DNA of 64,000 bases, taken from Cucumibacter marinus DSM 18995. Its GTDB lineage: Bacteria; Pseudomonadota; Alphaproteobacteria; Rhizobiales; Devosiaceae. The translations under genes and the position numbers were made by a program. The notes beneath the pieces were generated by a model. The model did not search any database. It was not told the origin of the DNA and saw only the letters and a program-made list of their open reading frames with translations. Each line of letters opens with the position of its first letter. Position 1 is the first letter of the stretch. The stretch lies in the NCBI RefSeq assembly GCF_000429865.1, contig NZ_AUCR01000002.1, positions 342,988 through 406,987 of the forward strand, in the 5' to 3' direction. Shown here in pieces: positions 8,208-16,693 of this stretch.

Positions 8208-9721
8208 TGGCGGACGGGCTGGCCCGCACGGGCTATGTGATCGACAACGTGATTGGCGGCAAACGCGCGCCGTCGGGTTCCGGCCGAAAGGCTGGCATTT
8301 TCAACCCGGCGACCGGCGCCGAGATCGGCGAACTTCACCTGTCGAGCGTGGCGGAAGTCGATGCGGCGGTGCAGGCCGCCAAGGACGCGCTGCCGGGCTG
8401 GGCCAAGACGCCGCCGGCCAAGCGCGCACGGGTGATGTTCAAGTTCCTCGAATTGCTCAACGCCAACCAGGATGCGCTGGCTGAGGAAATCTCGCGCGAG
8501 CACGGCAAGACCCACGCGGATGCGCTGGGTGAGGTGGCGCGCGGGCTCGAGGTTGTCGAGTTCTGCTGCGGTATTCCCCAGCTCCTCAAAGGCGAGTTCT
8601 CCCGCAATGTCGGGTCCGGTGTCGACAGCATCGCCGACCGGCAACCGCTCGGCGTTGTGGCGGGGATCACCCCGTTCAACTTCCCGGCCATGGTGCCGAT
8701 GTGGATGTATCCGGTGGCGATCGCCTGCGGGAATACCTTCATCCTCAAGCCTTCCGAGCGCGACCCGTCAGCCTCGCTGCTCTCCTATGAATTGTTCCGC
8801 GAGGCGGGGCTGCCCGAAGGGGTGTTCAACATCGTTCAGGGCGACAAGGAAGCGGTGGATGCGATCCTCGACCACCCCGATATCAAGGCGGTGAGCTTCG
8901 TGGGGTCCACCCCTATCGCCCAATATGTCTATGAGCGCGGATGCAAAGCGGGCAAGCGGGTCCAGGCGCTGGGTGGCGCCAAGAACCACATGATCGTCAT
9001 GCCTGACGCCGATCTCGATCAGGCCGCCGACGCCCTGATGGGCGCCGGCTACGGATCGGCGGGCGAGCGCTGCATGGCGGTTTCCGTCGCGGTGCCGGTG
9101 GGCGAAGAGACCGGCGACCGGTTGATTGAAAAGCTCAAACCCCGGATCGAGACGCTGCGCATCGGCCCGGCAACCGACAGCCAGGCCGATATGGGGCCGC
9201 TGATCACCAGGGCGCATCAGCAAAAGGTGCTGGGCTTTATCGACAAGGGCGTCGAGGAAGGCGCCGACCTGGTGGTCGATGGGCGCGGCTTCGCGCTGCA
9301 GGGCTATGAAGACGGCTATTTCGTCGGCGGCACTCTGTTCGACAGGGTGACCCCGGACATGACGATCTACCGCGAAGAGATCTTCGGGCCGGTGCTCTCT
9401 GTCGCGCGGGCGGCGAATTACCAATCCGCCGTCGATATGATCAACGCCCATGAATATGGCAACGGCACTGCCATCTTCACCCGCGACGGGGATGCGGCGC
9501 GGGCCTTTGCCGAGGACATCGAGGTCGGCATGGTCGGGGTGAATGTCCCGATCCCGGTGCCGGTGGCCTATCATTCCTTCGGGGGATGGAAGCGGTCGCT
9601 GTTCGGGGACCATTCGATCTATGGCCCCGAAGGGGTGCATTTCTACACCCGCCTCAAGACCATTACCACGCGCTGGCCGGCGGGGATCAAGGAGGGCGCG
9701 GTCTTCACTTTCCCGAGCTAG
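8207..9721 (+). CDS. mmsA: CoA-acylating methylmalonate-semialdehyde dehydrogenase
   Basis: This aldehyde dehydrogenase of 504 residues uses NAD and CoA to make acetyl-CoA from malonate semialdehyde, or propionyl-CoA from methylmalonate semialdehyde. The nucleophile is C289 in GERCMAV, and the ITPFNFPAMVPMWMYP stretch is typical of the MmsA/IolA subfamily. It completes the pathway from beta-amino acids to central metabolism. Its start overlaps the aminotransferase stop. Confidence 0.92.
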   Translation: MADGLARTGYVIDNVIGGKRAPSGSGRKAGIFNPATGAEIGELHLSSVAEVDAAVQAAKDALPGWAKTPPAKRARVMFKFLELLNANQDALAEEISREHGKTHADALGEVARGLEVVEFCCGIPQLLKGEFSRNVGSGVDSIADRQPLGVVAGITPFNFPAMVPMWMYPVAIACGNTFILKPSERDPSASLLSYELFREAGLPEGVFNIVQGDKEAVDAILDHPDIKAVSFVGSTPIAQYVYERGCKAGKRVQALGGAKNHMIVMPDADLDQAADALMGAGYGSAGERCMAVSVAVPVGEETGDRLIEKLKPRIETLRIGPATDSQADMGPLITRAHQQKVLGFIDKGVEEGADLVVDGRGFALQGYEDGYFVGGTLFDRVTPDMTIYREEIFGPVLSVARAANYQSAVDMINAHEYGNGTAIFTRDGDAARAFAEDIEVGMVGVNVPIPVPVAYHSFGGWKRSLFGDHSIYGPEGVHFYTRLKTITTRWPAGIKEGAVFTFPS

Positions 9722-9790
9722 GGAGCAAGGAACCGGCCGGCGGCGCGACAGGGGCGGTGCCGGCCTTGAATACAGGGCAGGAGGAACACT

Positions 9791-11041
9791 ATGCCGGCAC
9801 CCGGCGAAAACATGCGCATCAATGGCGACCGCCTTTGGGATTCGATCCATGAAATGGCGGAGATCGGCCCAGGCATTGCTGGCGGGAACAACCGTCAGAC
9901 CGTTACCGATGAGGACGGCGAAGGGCGGCATCTGTTCCAGCGATGGTGCGAAGAGGCTGGCCTCACCATGGGTGTCGATGAGATGGGCACCATGTTCGCC
10001 CGGCGTGAGGGGACCGACCCCGATGCACTGCCGGTCTATGTGGGGTCGCATCTCGACACCCAGCCGACCGGCGGACGTTATGACGGGGTGCTGGGGGTTC
10101 TTGGCGGGCTCGAAATCATCCGCACCCTCAACGATCTCGGCATCAAGACCAAGCACCCGATTGTCGTAACCAACTGGACAAACGAGGAAGGCACGCGCTT
10201 TGCGCCGGCGATGCTCGCCTCCGGCGTGTTCGCAGGCAAGCACGACCTGCAATGGGCCTATGACCGGACCGACGCCAAGGGACTGAAATTCGGCGACGAG
10301 CTGGAACGCATCGGCTGGAAAGGCGAGGAGAAGGTTGGCGACCGCAAGATGCATGCCTTCTTCGAGTTGCATATTGAGCAAGGCCCGATTCTTGAGGCCG
10401 AGGGCAAGGATATCGGGGTCGTCACCCACGGTCAGGGCCTGAGATGGATCCAGTGCACGGTGACCGGCAAGGAGAGCCATACCGGCTCGACGCCGATGCC
10501 CATGCGCAAGAATGCCGGGCGCGGCCTGGCGCTGATCACCGAGCTGGTGCACGAGATCGCGATGAAGCATCAGCCCAATGCCGTGGGCGCCATCGGGCAT
10601 ATCGATATCTACCCGAACTCGCGCAACATCATCCCGGGCAAGGCGGTGTTCACCATCGATTTCCGCTCGCACCTCATGGAGGTGATCGATGCGATGCTCA
10701 ACGAATTCAACGAGCGCGCACCCAAGCTGTGCGAGGATATCGGGGTGACGCTCGAAACCGAGATCGTGGGGCAGTTCAATCCGCCAGCCTTTGACAAGAA
10801 TTGCGTTGCCGCCGTGCGCAACGCCGCCGAACGGCTGGGCTACTCGCACAAGGATATCGTTTCCGGCGCGGGGCACGACGCTTGCTGGATCAACGATGTG
10901 GCGCCGACCGCCATGGTGATGTGCCCTTGTGTCGACGGGCTGTCGCACAACGAGGCAGAAGACATCTCCAAGGAATGGGCGACCGCGGGCGCCGATGTGC
11001 TGTTCCATGCAGTGGTCGAGACCGCGGAGATCGTGGAGTGA
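9791..11041 (+). CDS. hyuC: Zn-dependent N-carbamoyl-beta-amino-acid amidohydrolase (beta-ureidopropionase type)
   Basis: The protein of 416 residues belongs to the hydantoinase/carbamoylase branch of the M20 peptidases. Metal ligands are visible in GSHLDTQPTGGRYDG (H87, with the DG aspartate) and TNEEGTRF (E132, E133), and HIEQGP is present. Allantoate amidohydrolase shares the fold, but the neighbours (preTA, dihydropyrimidinase, beta-alanine aminotransferase) favour hydrolysis of N-carbamoyl-beta-alanine to beta-alanine. AGGAACACT precedes the ATG. The DUF559 element separates it from dihydropyrimidinase. Confidence 0.88.
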   Translation: MPAPGENMRINGDRLWDSIHEMAEIGPGIAGGNNRQTVTDEDGEGRHLFQRWCEEAGLTMGVDEMGTMFARREGTDPDALPVYVGSHLDTQPTGGRYDGVLGVLGGLEIIRTLNDLGIKTKHPIVVTNWTNEEGTRFAPAMLASGVFAGKHDLQWAYDRTDAKGLKFGDELERIGWKGEEKVGDRKMHAFFELHIEQGPILEAEGKDIGVVTHGQGLRWIQCTVTGKESHTGSTPMPMRKNAGRGLALITELVHEIAMKHQPNAVGAIGHIDIYPNSRNIIPGKAVFTIDFRSHLMEVIDAMLNEFNERAPKLCEDIGVTLETEIVGQFNPPAFDKNCVAAVRNAAERLGYSHKDIVSGAGHDACWINDVAPTAMVMCPCVDGLSHNEAEDISKEWATAGADVLFHAVVETAEIVE

Positions 11042-11064
11042 GGGGGCGAGATCGTGGCACAGAG

Positions 11065-11118
11065 CTCACCTCTCCCTTCGGGGGAGAGGTCGATCCGAAG
11101 GATCGGGTGAGGGGGCCT
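11065..11118. repeat. Left modular hairpin repeat flanking the DUF559 gene
   Basis: The repeat has an outer hairpin (CCTCTCCC-TTCG-GGGGAGAGG, 11069-11089), an inner hairpin (ATCC-GAA-GGAT, 11093-11103) and a tail CGGGTGAGGGGGCCT at 11104-11118. The reverse complement recurs at 11463-11524 with the same outer hairpin and tail but a different inner stem. It starts 24 bases after the carbamoylase stop. Confidence 0.88.
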
Positions 11119-11119
11119 T

Positions 11120-11668
11120 TTGACCAGTAGAAACACCGAATTCGCTGCCAAGTGTGCGAAATCGCTCAAGTCGAACATGACGGAAGCGGAGCGAGCTTTG
11201 TGGAACCGCATTCGCAATCGACAACTGCGCGGGTTCAAATTCGTGCGGCAGCATCCGATCGGACCGTACATCGCCGATTTTGCCTGCCGACAGGCTGATC
11301 TGGTCGTTGAGCTCGATGGCAGTCAGCATGCAGAATCGAGCCACGATGAGAAGCGGAAGAGAGTGCTAAACGAACACGGCTATGACGTCGTCCGGTTCTG
11401 GAACAATGAGGTTTTGCGGAACCTCGATGGCGTGCTGCACATCATTGCGGACCGTCTTGAACAGGCCCCCTCACCCGGACATCGCTTCGCGACGTCCGAC
11501 CTCTCCCCCAAAGGGAGAGGTGAAGGGCGGCAAACCAACAGGCAGGGAGAAACACATGAGCAAAGTCATCAAGGGCGGAACGATTGTCACCGCCGACCGG
11601 ACCTACAAGGCAGACATCAAGGTCGAGGACGGCAAGATCGCCCAGATCGGCGAAAACCTTTCCGGTGA
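11120..11668 (+). CDS. DUF559-domain protein (PD-(D/E)XK nuclease-like), running into the next gene
   Basis: Residues 1 to about 115 match the DUF559 type: NMTEAERALWNRIRNRQLRG, then GPYIADFACRQADLVVELDG, with the D-(x)n-E-x-D pattern of very-short-patch-repair-like nucleases. The start is a TTG at 11120. The gene lacks a stop before the right-hand repeat. The frame therefore reads through it (SDLSPKGRGEG) and 113 bases into dihydropyrimidinase in another frame, giving a 182-residue product with a tail of no recognisable fold. It lies between inverted modular repeats and looks inserted into the operon. No substrate is known. Confidence 0.75.
   Translation: MTSRNTEFAAKCAKSLKSNMTEAERALWNRIRNRQLRGFKFVRQHPIGPYIADFACRQADLVVELDGSQHAESSHDEKRKRVLNEHGYDVVRFWNNEVLRNLDGVLHIIADRLEQAPSPGHRFATSDLSPKGRGEGRQTNRQGETHEQSHQGRNDCHRRPDLQGRHQGRGRQDRPDRRKPFR
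11463..11524. repeat. Right modular hairpin repeat flanking the DUF559 gene
   Basis: This is the inverted partner of 11065-11118. The tail AGGCCCCCTCACCCG comes first (11463-11477), then an inner hairpin with a TTC loop at 11478-11496, then the outer hairpin at 11500-11521. The inner stems of the two copies differ in sequence and length, yet each stays self-complementary. The repeat is translated at the end of the DUF559 frame. Confidence 0.88.
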
Positions 11669-13010
11669 CGAGGTGCTCGATGCCAGCGGCTGTTATGTGA
11701 TGCCGGGTGGGGTGGACCCGCATGTGCATCTCGAAATGCCGTTCATGGGTACCTATTCGACCGATGATTTCGAAAGCGGGACGCGGGCGGCGCTGTCGGG
11801 CGGCACCACCATGGTGGTGGATTTCTGCCTGCCGAGCCCGGAACAGTCGCTGCTCGAGGCGCTGCAGCGCTGGGACAACAAATCGACCCGCGCCAATTGC
11901 GACTATTCCTATCACATGGCCATCACCTGGTGGTCCGAGCAGGTCTTCAACGAGATGGAGACCGTGGTGAAGGAAAAGGGCATCAACACCTTCAAGCACT
12001 TCATGGCCTATAAGGGCGCGCTGATGGTGCAGGATGACGAGATGTATGCCTCGTTCCAGCGCTGCGCGGCGCTCGGGGCGATGCCGCTCGTCCATGCCGA
12101 GAATGGCGATGTGGTCGCCGACCTTTCGGCAAAGCTCCTCTCGGAGGGCAATAACGGGCCGGAAGCGCATGCCTATTCGCGCCCGCCCCAGGTCGAGGGC
12201 GAGGCCACCAACCGCGCCATCATGATCGCGGATATGGCCGGGGTGCCGCTCTATGTGGTGCATACGAGCTGCGAGCAGAGCCATGAGGCGATCCGCCGGG
12301 CCCGGCAAAACGGCATGCGGGTTTATGGCGAGCCGCTGATCCAGCACCTGGTGCTCGATGAAAGCGAATATTCGAACGAGGACTGGGACCACGCCGCCCG
12401 CCGGGTGATGTCGCCGCCCTTCCGCAACAAGCTGCACCAGGATTCGCTTTGGGCCGGCTTGCAGGCCGGGTCGCTGCAGGTGGTGGCGACCGACCACTGT
12501 GCCTTCACAACCGATCAGAAGCGGTTCGGCGTGGGCGATTTTACCAAGATCCCGAACGGGACCGGCGGGCTCGAGGACCGGATGCCGCTGTTGTGGACCA
12601 ATGGGGTCATTACCGGCCGGCTGACCATGAACGAGTTCGTGGCTGTCACCTCGACCAATATCGCCAAGATCCTCAACATCTACCCGAAAAAAGGTGCAAT
12701 CCTTGAAGGGGCGGATGCGGATATCGTGGTGTGGGATCCGAACAGGGAAAAGACGATCACCGCCTCGAAGCAGCAATCGGCCATCGATTACAATGTGTTC
12801 GAGGGCAAGCACGTGAAGGGGCTGCCGCGCTTCACCCTGACCCGTGGCAAGGTCGCGATCGAGGAAGACACGATCAAGACCGAGGAAGGGCATGGCGAAT
12901 TCGTCAAGCGCGAGCCCTATCAGGCGGTCAACAAGGCGCTGTCGACCTGGAAGGAACTGACCGCGCCGCGCAAGGTCGAACGCACCGGCATTCCGGCGAC
13001 GGGGGTCTGA
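11556..13010 (+). CDS. hydA: Dihydropyrimidinase (D-hydantoinase)
   Basis: This metal-dependent cyclic amidohydrolase of 484 residues opens dihydrouracil to N-carbamoyl-beta-alanine. Metal ligands are visible in DPHVHLEMPF (H56, H58), the carboxylated lysine in YKGALM (K153), HAENGD, HTSCEQ and the catalytic aspartate in VATDHCAF. The start at 11556 is supported by GGGAGA six bases upstream and by the family N-terminus MSKVIKGGTIVTADRTYKAD; a longer in-frame extension reads only repeat sequence. The gene follows the DUF559 insertion and must rely on read-through or a local promoter. Confidence 0.94.
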   Translation: MSKVIKGGTIVTADRTYKADIKVEDGKIAQIGENLSGDEVLDASGCYVMPGGVDPHVHLEMPFMGTYSTDDFESGTRAALSGGTTMVVDFCLPSPEQSLLEALQRWDNKSTRANCDYSYHMAITWWSEQVFNEMETVVKEKGINTFKHFMAYKGALMVQDDEMYASFQRCAALGAMPLVHAENGDVVADLSAKLLSEGNNGPEAHAYSRPPQVEGEATNRAIMIADMAGVPLYVVHTSCEQSHEAIRRARQNGMRVYGEPLIQHLVLDESEYSNEDWDHAARRVMSPPFRNKLHQDSLWAGLQAGSLQVVATDHCAFTTDQKRFGVGDFTKIPNGTGGLEDRMPLLWTNGVITGRLTMNEFVAVTSTNIAKILNIYPKKGAILEGADADIVVWDPNREKTITASKQQSAIDYNVFEGKHVKGLPRFTLTRGKVAIEEDTIKTEEGHGEFVKREPYQAVNKALSTWKELTAPRKVERTGIPATGV

Positions 13011-13014
13011 CCGC

Positions 13015-13482
13015 TTGAGGCTTGTCTGCTCGACATTTGCCAGTTTGGGATTGTCGCTGGCGTTGATGCCGGCGGCGATCGCCGAAACCGGCCTCAGCCC
13101 GGCCGAGGTGGTCGAGCGCAGCTATGCCGAGATGGATCATTCGGACCGGCTCCCGGGTGGGTCCGAACTCTGGGCCAGCGCGATCATGGCCGAGATGGAG
13201 GCCATGCTTGCCCGACGGGCGGCGGCAGGTTTGCCCGAGCGCGAACCGCATCCGGCGATGCTCCCGGGGCAGGCCGATGCGCGAATATCGGTCGAACTCG
13301 TCGAGCAATCCGCGGAAGCGGCGACGGTGCGCGGCATTTATGATGCGGGCAGGGGCGATGTGGTAACCATCTTCTCGCTTGTGCGCGAAGACGGGGACTG
13401 GAAAATTGGGGATAGTTGGCGCGAAGACGCGCCTGATCAGACGCTCAAGGCGTTGTTGGGCACACTGCCCAGGGAGGAGTAA
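13015..13482 (+). CDS. Uncharacterised secreted protein in the pyrimidine operon
   Basis: The frame begins at a TTG four bases after the dihydropyrimidinase stop. Residues 1-22 form a signal peptide ending in AAIA, so the protein of about 133 residues should be periplasmic. It has a helical first half and a C-terminal strand region, VVTIFSLVREDGDWKIGDSW, reminiscent of NTF2-like or DUF3828-type domains. I do not recognise a family with certainty. The tight spacing argues for a role in this operon, perhaps in uptake. Confidence 0.65.
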   Translation: MRLVCSTFASLGLSLALMPAAIAETGLSPAEVVERSYAEMDHSDRLPGGSELWASAIMAEMEAMLARRAAAGLPEREPHPAMLPGQADARISVELVEQSAEAATVRGIYDAGRGDVVTIFSLVREDGDWKIGDSWREDAPDQTLKALLGTLPREE

Positions 13483-13491
13483 CGGGGACGT

Positions 13492-14337
13492 ATGGCGGTC
13501 GAGGGCGAGAACGACGACAAAAAGCAAGAACAGGCAGCGCCGAGCCAGGAGAAGGCAGCGCCAAGTGTGGTTTCGGCGAAGAACCTGTCTCTGACCTTTG
13601 AGACCAATGACGGGCCGGTCCAGGCTCTTTCCGAGGTCAATCTGGAGATCGGCAAGGGCGAGTTCGTCTCTTTCATCGGGCCTTCGGGCTGCGGGAAGAC
13701 GACGTTTCTGCGCGTGATCGCCGACCTCGAGACAGCGACCGGCGGTGAGATCAAGGTCAACGGCACGACACCACGAGAGGCGCGGCGCAACCGGTCTTAC
13801 GGTTATGTGTTCCAGGCACCGGCGCTCTATCCCTGGCGGACCATTGCCAAGAACGTGGCGCTACCACTCGAGGTGATGGGCTTCTCCCAGAGCGAGAAAC
13901 GCGAGCGGATCCGGCGCACGCTGGAGCTCGTCAATCTGACCGGCTTCGAGAACAAATATCCCTGGCAGCTCTCGGGCGGGATGCAGCAGCGCGTTTCGAT
14001 CGCCCGCGCCCTGTCGTTCGACGCTGACCTGTTGCTGATGGATGAACCGTTCGGCGCGCTCGACGAGATCGTGCGCGATCATCTCAATTCACAGTTGCTC
14101 GAACTCTGGGCCAAGACCAACAAGACCATCGCCTTCGTGACCCACTCGATCCCCGAGGCGGTCTACCTGTCGACCAAGATCGTGGTGATGAGCCCGCGCC
14201 CGGGCCGGGTGACCGATGTGATCACCTCGACGCTACCAAAAGAACGTCCGCTCGAAGTTCGCGAAAGCCCCGAATTCCTCGAGATCGCGCACCGGGTGCG
14301 CGAGGGTCTGAAAGCAGGCCACAGCTATGAGGAATAG
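13492..14337 (+). CDS. ABC transporter ATP-binding protein (nitrate/taurine/pyrimidine type)
   Basis: The protein of 281 residues contains Walker A GPSGCGKTTF near residues 63-72, the signature LSGGMQQRVSIARAL, Walker B DLLLMDEPFGALDE and the switch histidine in VTHSIPEA. The first 25 residues are a charged low-complexity tail rich in E, K, Q and A. It would power import through the two permeases downstream. The transporter class (NMT1/THI5) includes importers of pyrimidine thiamine precursors, riboflavin and pyrimidines; the operon favours pyrimidines or their nucleosides. Confidence 0.9.
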   Translation: MAVEGENDDKKQEQAAPSQEKAAPSVVSAKNLSLTFETNDGPVQALSEVNLEIGKGEFVSFIGPSGCGKTTFLRVIADLETATGGEIKVNGTTPREARRNRSYGYVFQAPALYPWRTIAKNVALPLEVMGFSQSEKRERIRRTLELVNLTGFENKYPWQLSGGMQQRVSIARALSFDADLLLMDEPFGALDEIVRDHLNSQLLELWAKTNKTIAFVTHSIPEAVYLSTKIVVMSPRPGRVTDVITSTLPKERPLEVRESPEFLEIAHRVREGLKAGHSYEE

Positions 14338-14340
14338 GCT

Positions 14341-14904
14341 GTGAGCGTGTTTTCACCCAAAGAGGCGCGGGTCGAGGTCCGCTACGGGCAGGGCGAGACG
14401 ACCGTCCATATCCGGCGCCCGCGCGACTATGGCGCGGCGTTCATGATGGTACTGTTCGGCGTGTTCTGGGCGTTTGGCGGGCTGTTCGCCTTCGCGCTGC
14501 TCAATACCGGTGACGGCCTGTTCGATGTCGGTTTTCTGATTGTCTGGCTGCTCTTCTGGGCCATCGGCATGGTTGGGGACACTGTGTTGCTGCTCTGGAC
14601 ACTGATCGGGCGCGAAAAGATCGTCATCGATAATAACGGGGTGACCCATTACCGTTCGATCCTCATGCTTACCCGCAAGCGCCGGTTCGAAAAATCCATG
14701 CTCGGTGAGCCGCGCTGGGTGGCGGACGACCCGACCTATACGGTCAAGGTCAATGGCCGCCGGGTGAAGAAGGCGGCGCTCCTGCTGGGGCAGGGCGCGA
14801 TGCTGGTGCCCGTCTTGCGCGGCATCGGCAAGATCGAGGCCGACAAGGTCATCGAAGCGGTCAATCAACGCCTGATCCGGCCGAAACGGCGGAGGACGGT
14901 ATGA
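14341..14904 (+). CDS. Uncharacterised two-helix membrane protein inside the ABC operon
   Basis: The frame starts at GTG 14341, three bases after the ATPase stop, and its stop overlaps the permease start (ATGA). The 187-residue protein has a soluble N-terminus, two membrane helices around residues 30-52 and 60-85, and a basic C-terminal domain of about 100 residues ending in RPKRRRTV. I do not recognise it. Its place between ATPase and permease suggests an accessory part of the importer. Confidence 0.75.
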   Translation: MSVFSPKEARVEVRYGQGETTVHIRRPRDYGAAFMMVLFGVFWAFGGLFAFALLNTGDGLFDVGFLIVWLLFWAIGMVGDTVLLLWTLIGREKIVIDNNGVTHYRSILMLTRKRRFEKSMLGEPRWVADDPTYTVKVNGRRVKKAALLLGQGAMLVPVLRGIGKIEADKVIEAVNQRLIRPKRRRTV

Positions 14905-15806
14905 ACGCGTTTCGTCATCACGTCCTGCCGGTTCTCACCATCGTTCTGGGGATTGTGATCGCCTGGTATGTCGGCTCGGTGGCTCTGAATTCGGCCTGGC
15001 AGCTCGGCGTCTACGAGCGGGCAGATAATACCGAGTGGACGATTACGGACCTTTGGACCGATACGCTCAATCAGAACCGGCCGGTGCTGCCGAGCCCGCA
15101 CCAGGTGGCTGTGGAATTCTGGAACACGGGTATCGCGCCGCTCGGCGACCTGCCTGAGCGTGGCATGCGGGCGATATCGCCGCGCACGCTGATCTATCAT
15201 GCCTGGGTGACGCTCTCGGCGACGCTGCTCGGCTTTGCCATCGGCACGGCAACCGGCATTCTGCTGGCGGTCGCGATCATCCATTCCAAGGCCATGGACA
15301 AGTCGGTCATGCCCTGGGTGATCGCCAGCCAGACGGTGCCGATCCTCGCCATCGCGCCCATGATTATCGTCGTGCTGGCTTCGATCGGGCTCAAGGGGTT
15401 GATCCCGAAAGCCCTGATTTCGACCTATCTCAGCTTCTTCCCGGTTGTAGTGGGGATGGTAAAGGGCTTCCGTGCACCCGAGGCGATCCAGCTCGATCTC
15501 ATGCGCACCTATAATGCGAGTTCCGCCCAGACCTTCTGGAAGCTGAGGTGGCCGAGCGCAGTGCCCTACCTGTTCACCTCGATGAAGGTGGCGGTCGCCA
15601 TTTCGCTGGTCGGTGCGATTGTGGGTGAACTGCCGACCGGCGCCATCGCCGGTCTCGGTGCGCGGCTGCTGGCCGGCTCCTATTACGGACAGACCGTTCA
15701 GATATGGTCGGCGCTGTTCATGGCCGCAATCCTCGCCGCCACGCTGGTGGGGCTGATCGGGGTCGCCGAGAGACGGGTCACGAAACGCATGGGGGTCTCC
15801 GCATGA
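14901..15806 (+). CDS. ABC transporter permease 1
   Basis: This integral membrane protein of 301 residues belongs to the BPD-transporter family. It has about six helices and the coupling loop EAIQLDLMRTYNASSAQTFW, which contacts the ATPase. It overlaps its neighbours on both sides by four bases (ATGA), indicating translational coupling. It pairs with permease 2. Confidence 0.9.
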   Translation: MNAFRHHVLPVLTIVLGIVIAWYVGSVALNSAWQLGVYERADNTEWTITDLWTDTLNQNRPVLPSPHQVAVEFWNTGIAPLGDLPERGMRAISPRTLIYHAWVTLSATLLGFAIGTATGILLAVAIIHSKAMDKSVMPWVIASQTVPILAIAPMIIVVLASIGLKGLIPKALISTYLSFFPVVVGMVKGFRAPEAIQLDLMRTYNASSAQTFWKLRWPSAVPYLFTSMKVAVAISLVGAIVGELPTGAIAGLGARLLAGSYYGQTVQIWSALFMAAILAATLVGLIGVAERRVTKRMGVSA

Positions 15807-16666
15807 ACACCGGACTGATCGCCATTGCAATCATCGTGTGGCTCGGCGCCTGGGGCATCAATGAGGCCCTTGTGCGTGTCCAGACCACCAACCGCACCGT
15901 TTCGCGCACAATCAATCTCATCGTGCCTCTTCTGTTCGGTGTGGCGCTCCTGGTCTTGTGGGAAGGGCTGACGCGCGGCTTCGCGGTCAAGGAGGTGCTG
16001 CTGCCGCCGCCCTCGCGCATCTGGGAAGAGATCACCGACTCGCTGCCGATCCTGTGGGCCGACTTCCAGCAGACCTTCATCAAATCGGTGCTGACCGGCT
16101 ACGCGATGGGCTGCGGGGCAGGATTTGCCGTGGCGATCCTCGTGGACCGCTCACCGTTCCTCAAGCGCGGCCTGCTGCCTTTGGGGAATTTCGTTTCCGC
16201 GCTGCCGATCATCGGCGTGGCACCGATCATGGTCATGTGGTTCGGGTTCGACTGGCCGTCCAAGGCCGCAGTGGTGGTCATCATGACCTTCTTCCCGATG
16301 CTGGTGAACACAGTGTCGGGGCTCAATGCGGCCGGGTCCATGGAAAAGGACCTGATGCGGACCTATGCAGCAGGGTACTGGCAGACCCTGTTCAAATTGC
16401 GGTTGCCGGCAGCGGCGCCGTTCATTTTCAATGCGTTGAAGATCAATTCCACTCTGGCGCTGATCGGCGCCATCGTGGCGGAGTTTTTCGGCACACCGAT
16501 CGTGGGGATGGGTTTTCGCATCTCCACCGAGGTGGGCCTACTGAATGTCAGCATGGTCTGGGCGGAGATCGCCATGGCGGCGGTCGCAGGGTCCGCCTTC
16601 TACGGCCTAGTGGCACTGCTTGAACGTACCCTCACGTTCTGGCACCCGTCGATCCGTAGGGGATAG
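15803..16666 (+). CDS. ABC transporter permease 2
   Basis: This is the second BPD-type permease. The ATG at 15803 overlaps the stop of permease 1, giving 287 residues. The coupling loop reads GSMEKDLMRTYAAGYWQTLF. With permease 1 it should form the heterodimeric channel of the importer. The longer open frame upstream reads permease 1 in a different frame and is not used. Confidence 0.9.
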   Translation: MNTGLIAIAIIVWLGAWGINEALVRVQTTNRTVSRTINLIVPLLFGVALLVLWEGLTRGFAVKEVLLPPPSRIWEEITDSLPILWADFQQTFIKSVLTGYAMGCGAGFAVAILVDRSPFLKRGLLPLGNFVSALPIIGVAPIMVMWFGFDWPSKAAVVVIMTFFPMLVNTVSGLNAAGSMEKDLMRTYAAGYWQTLFKLRLPAAAPFIFNALKINSTLALIGAIVAEFFGTPIVGMGFRISTEVGLLNVSMVWAEIAMAAVAGSAFYGLVALLERTLTFWHPSIRRG

Positions 16667-16693
16667 GCGGTTAACAGGGAAGGAGTCGAACGA

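Noticed and set aside
8768-11008. Very long minus-strand open frame across the dehydrogenase and carbamoylase genes
   Set aside because: It mirrors the codon pattern of the two real plus-strand genes and has no family features; long antisense frames are common in GC-rich DNA.
11442-12893. Long minus-strand frame opposite dihydropyrimidinase
   Set aside because: The plus-strand gene has all catalytic motifs; the antisense frame has a His- and Arg-rich random composition.
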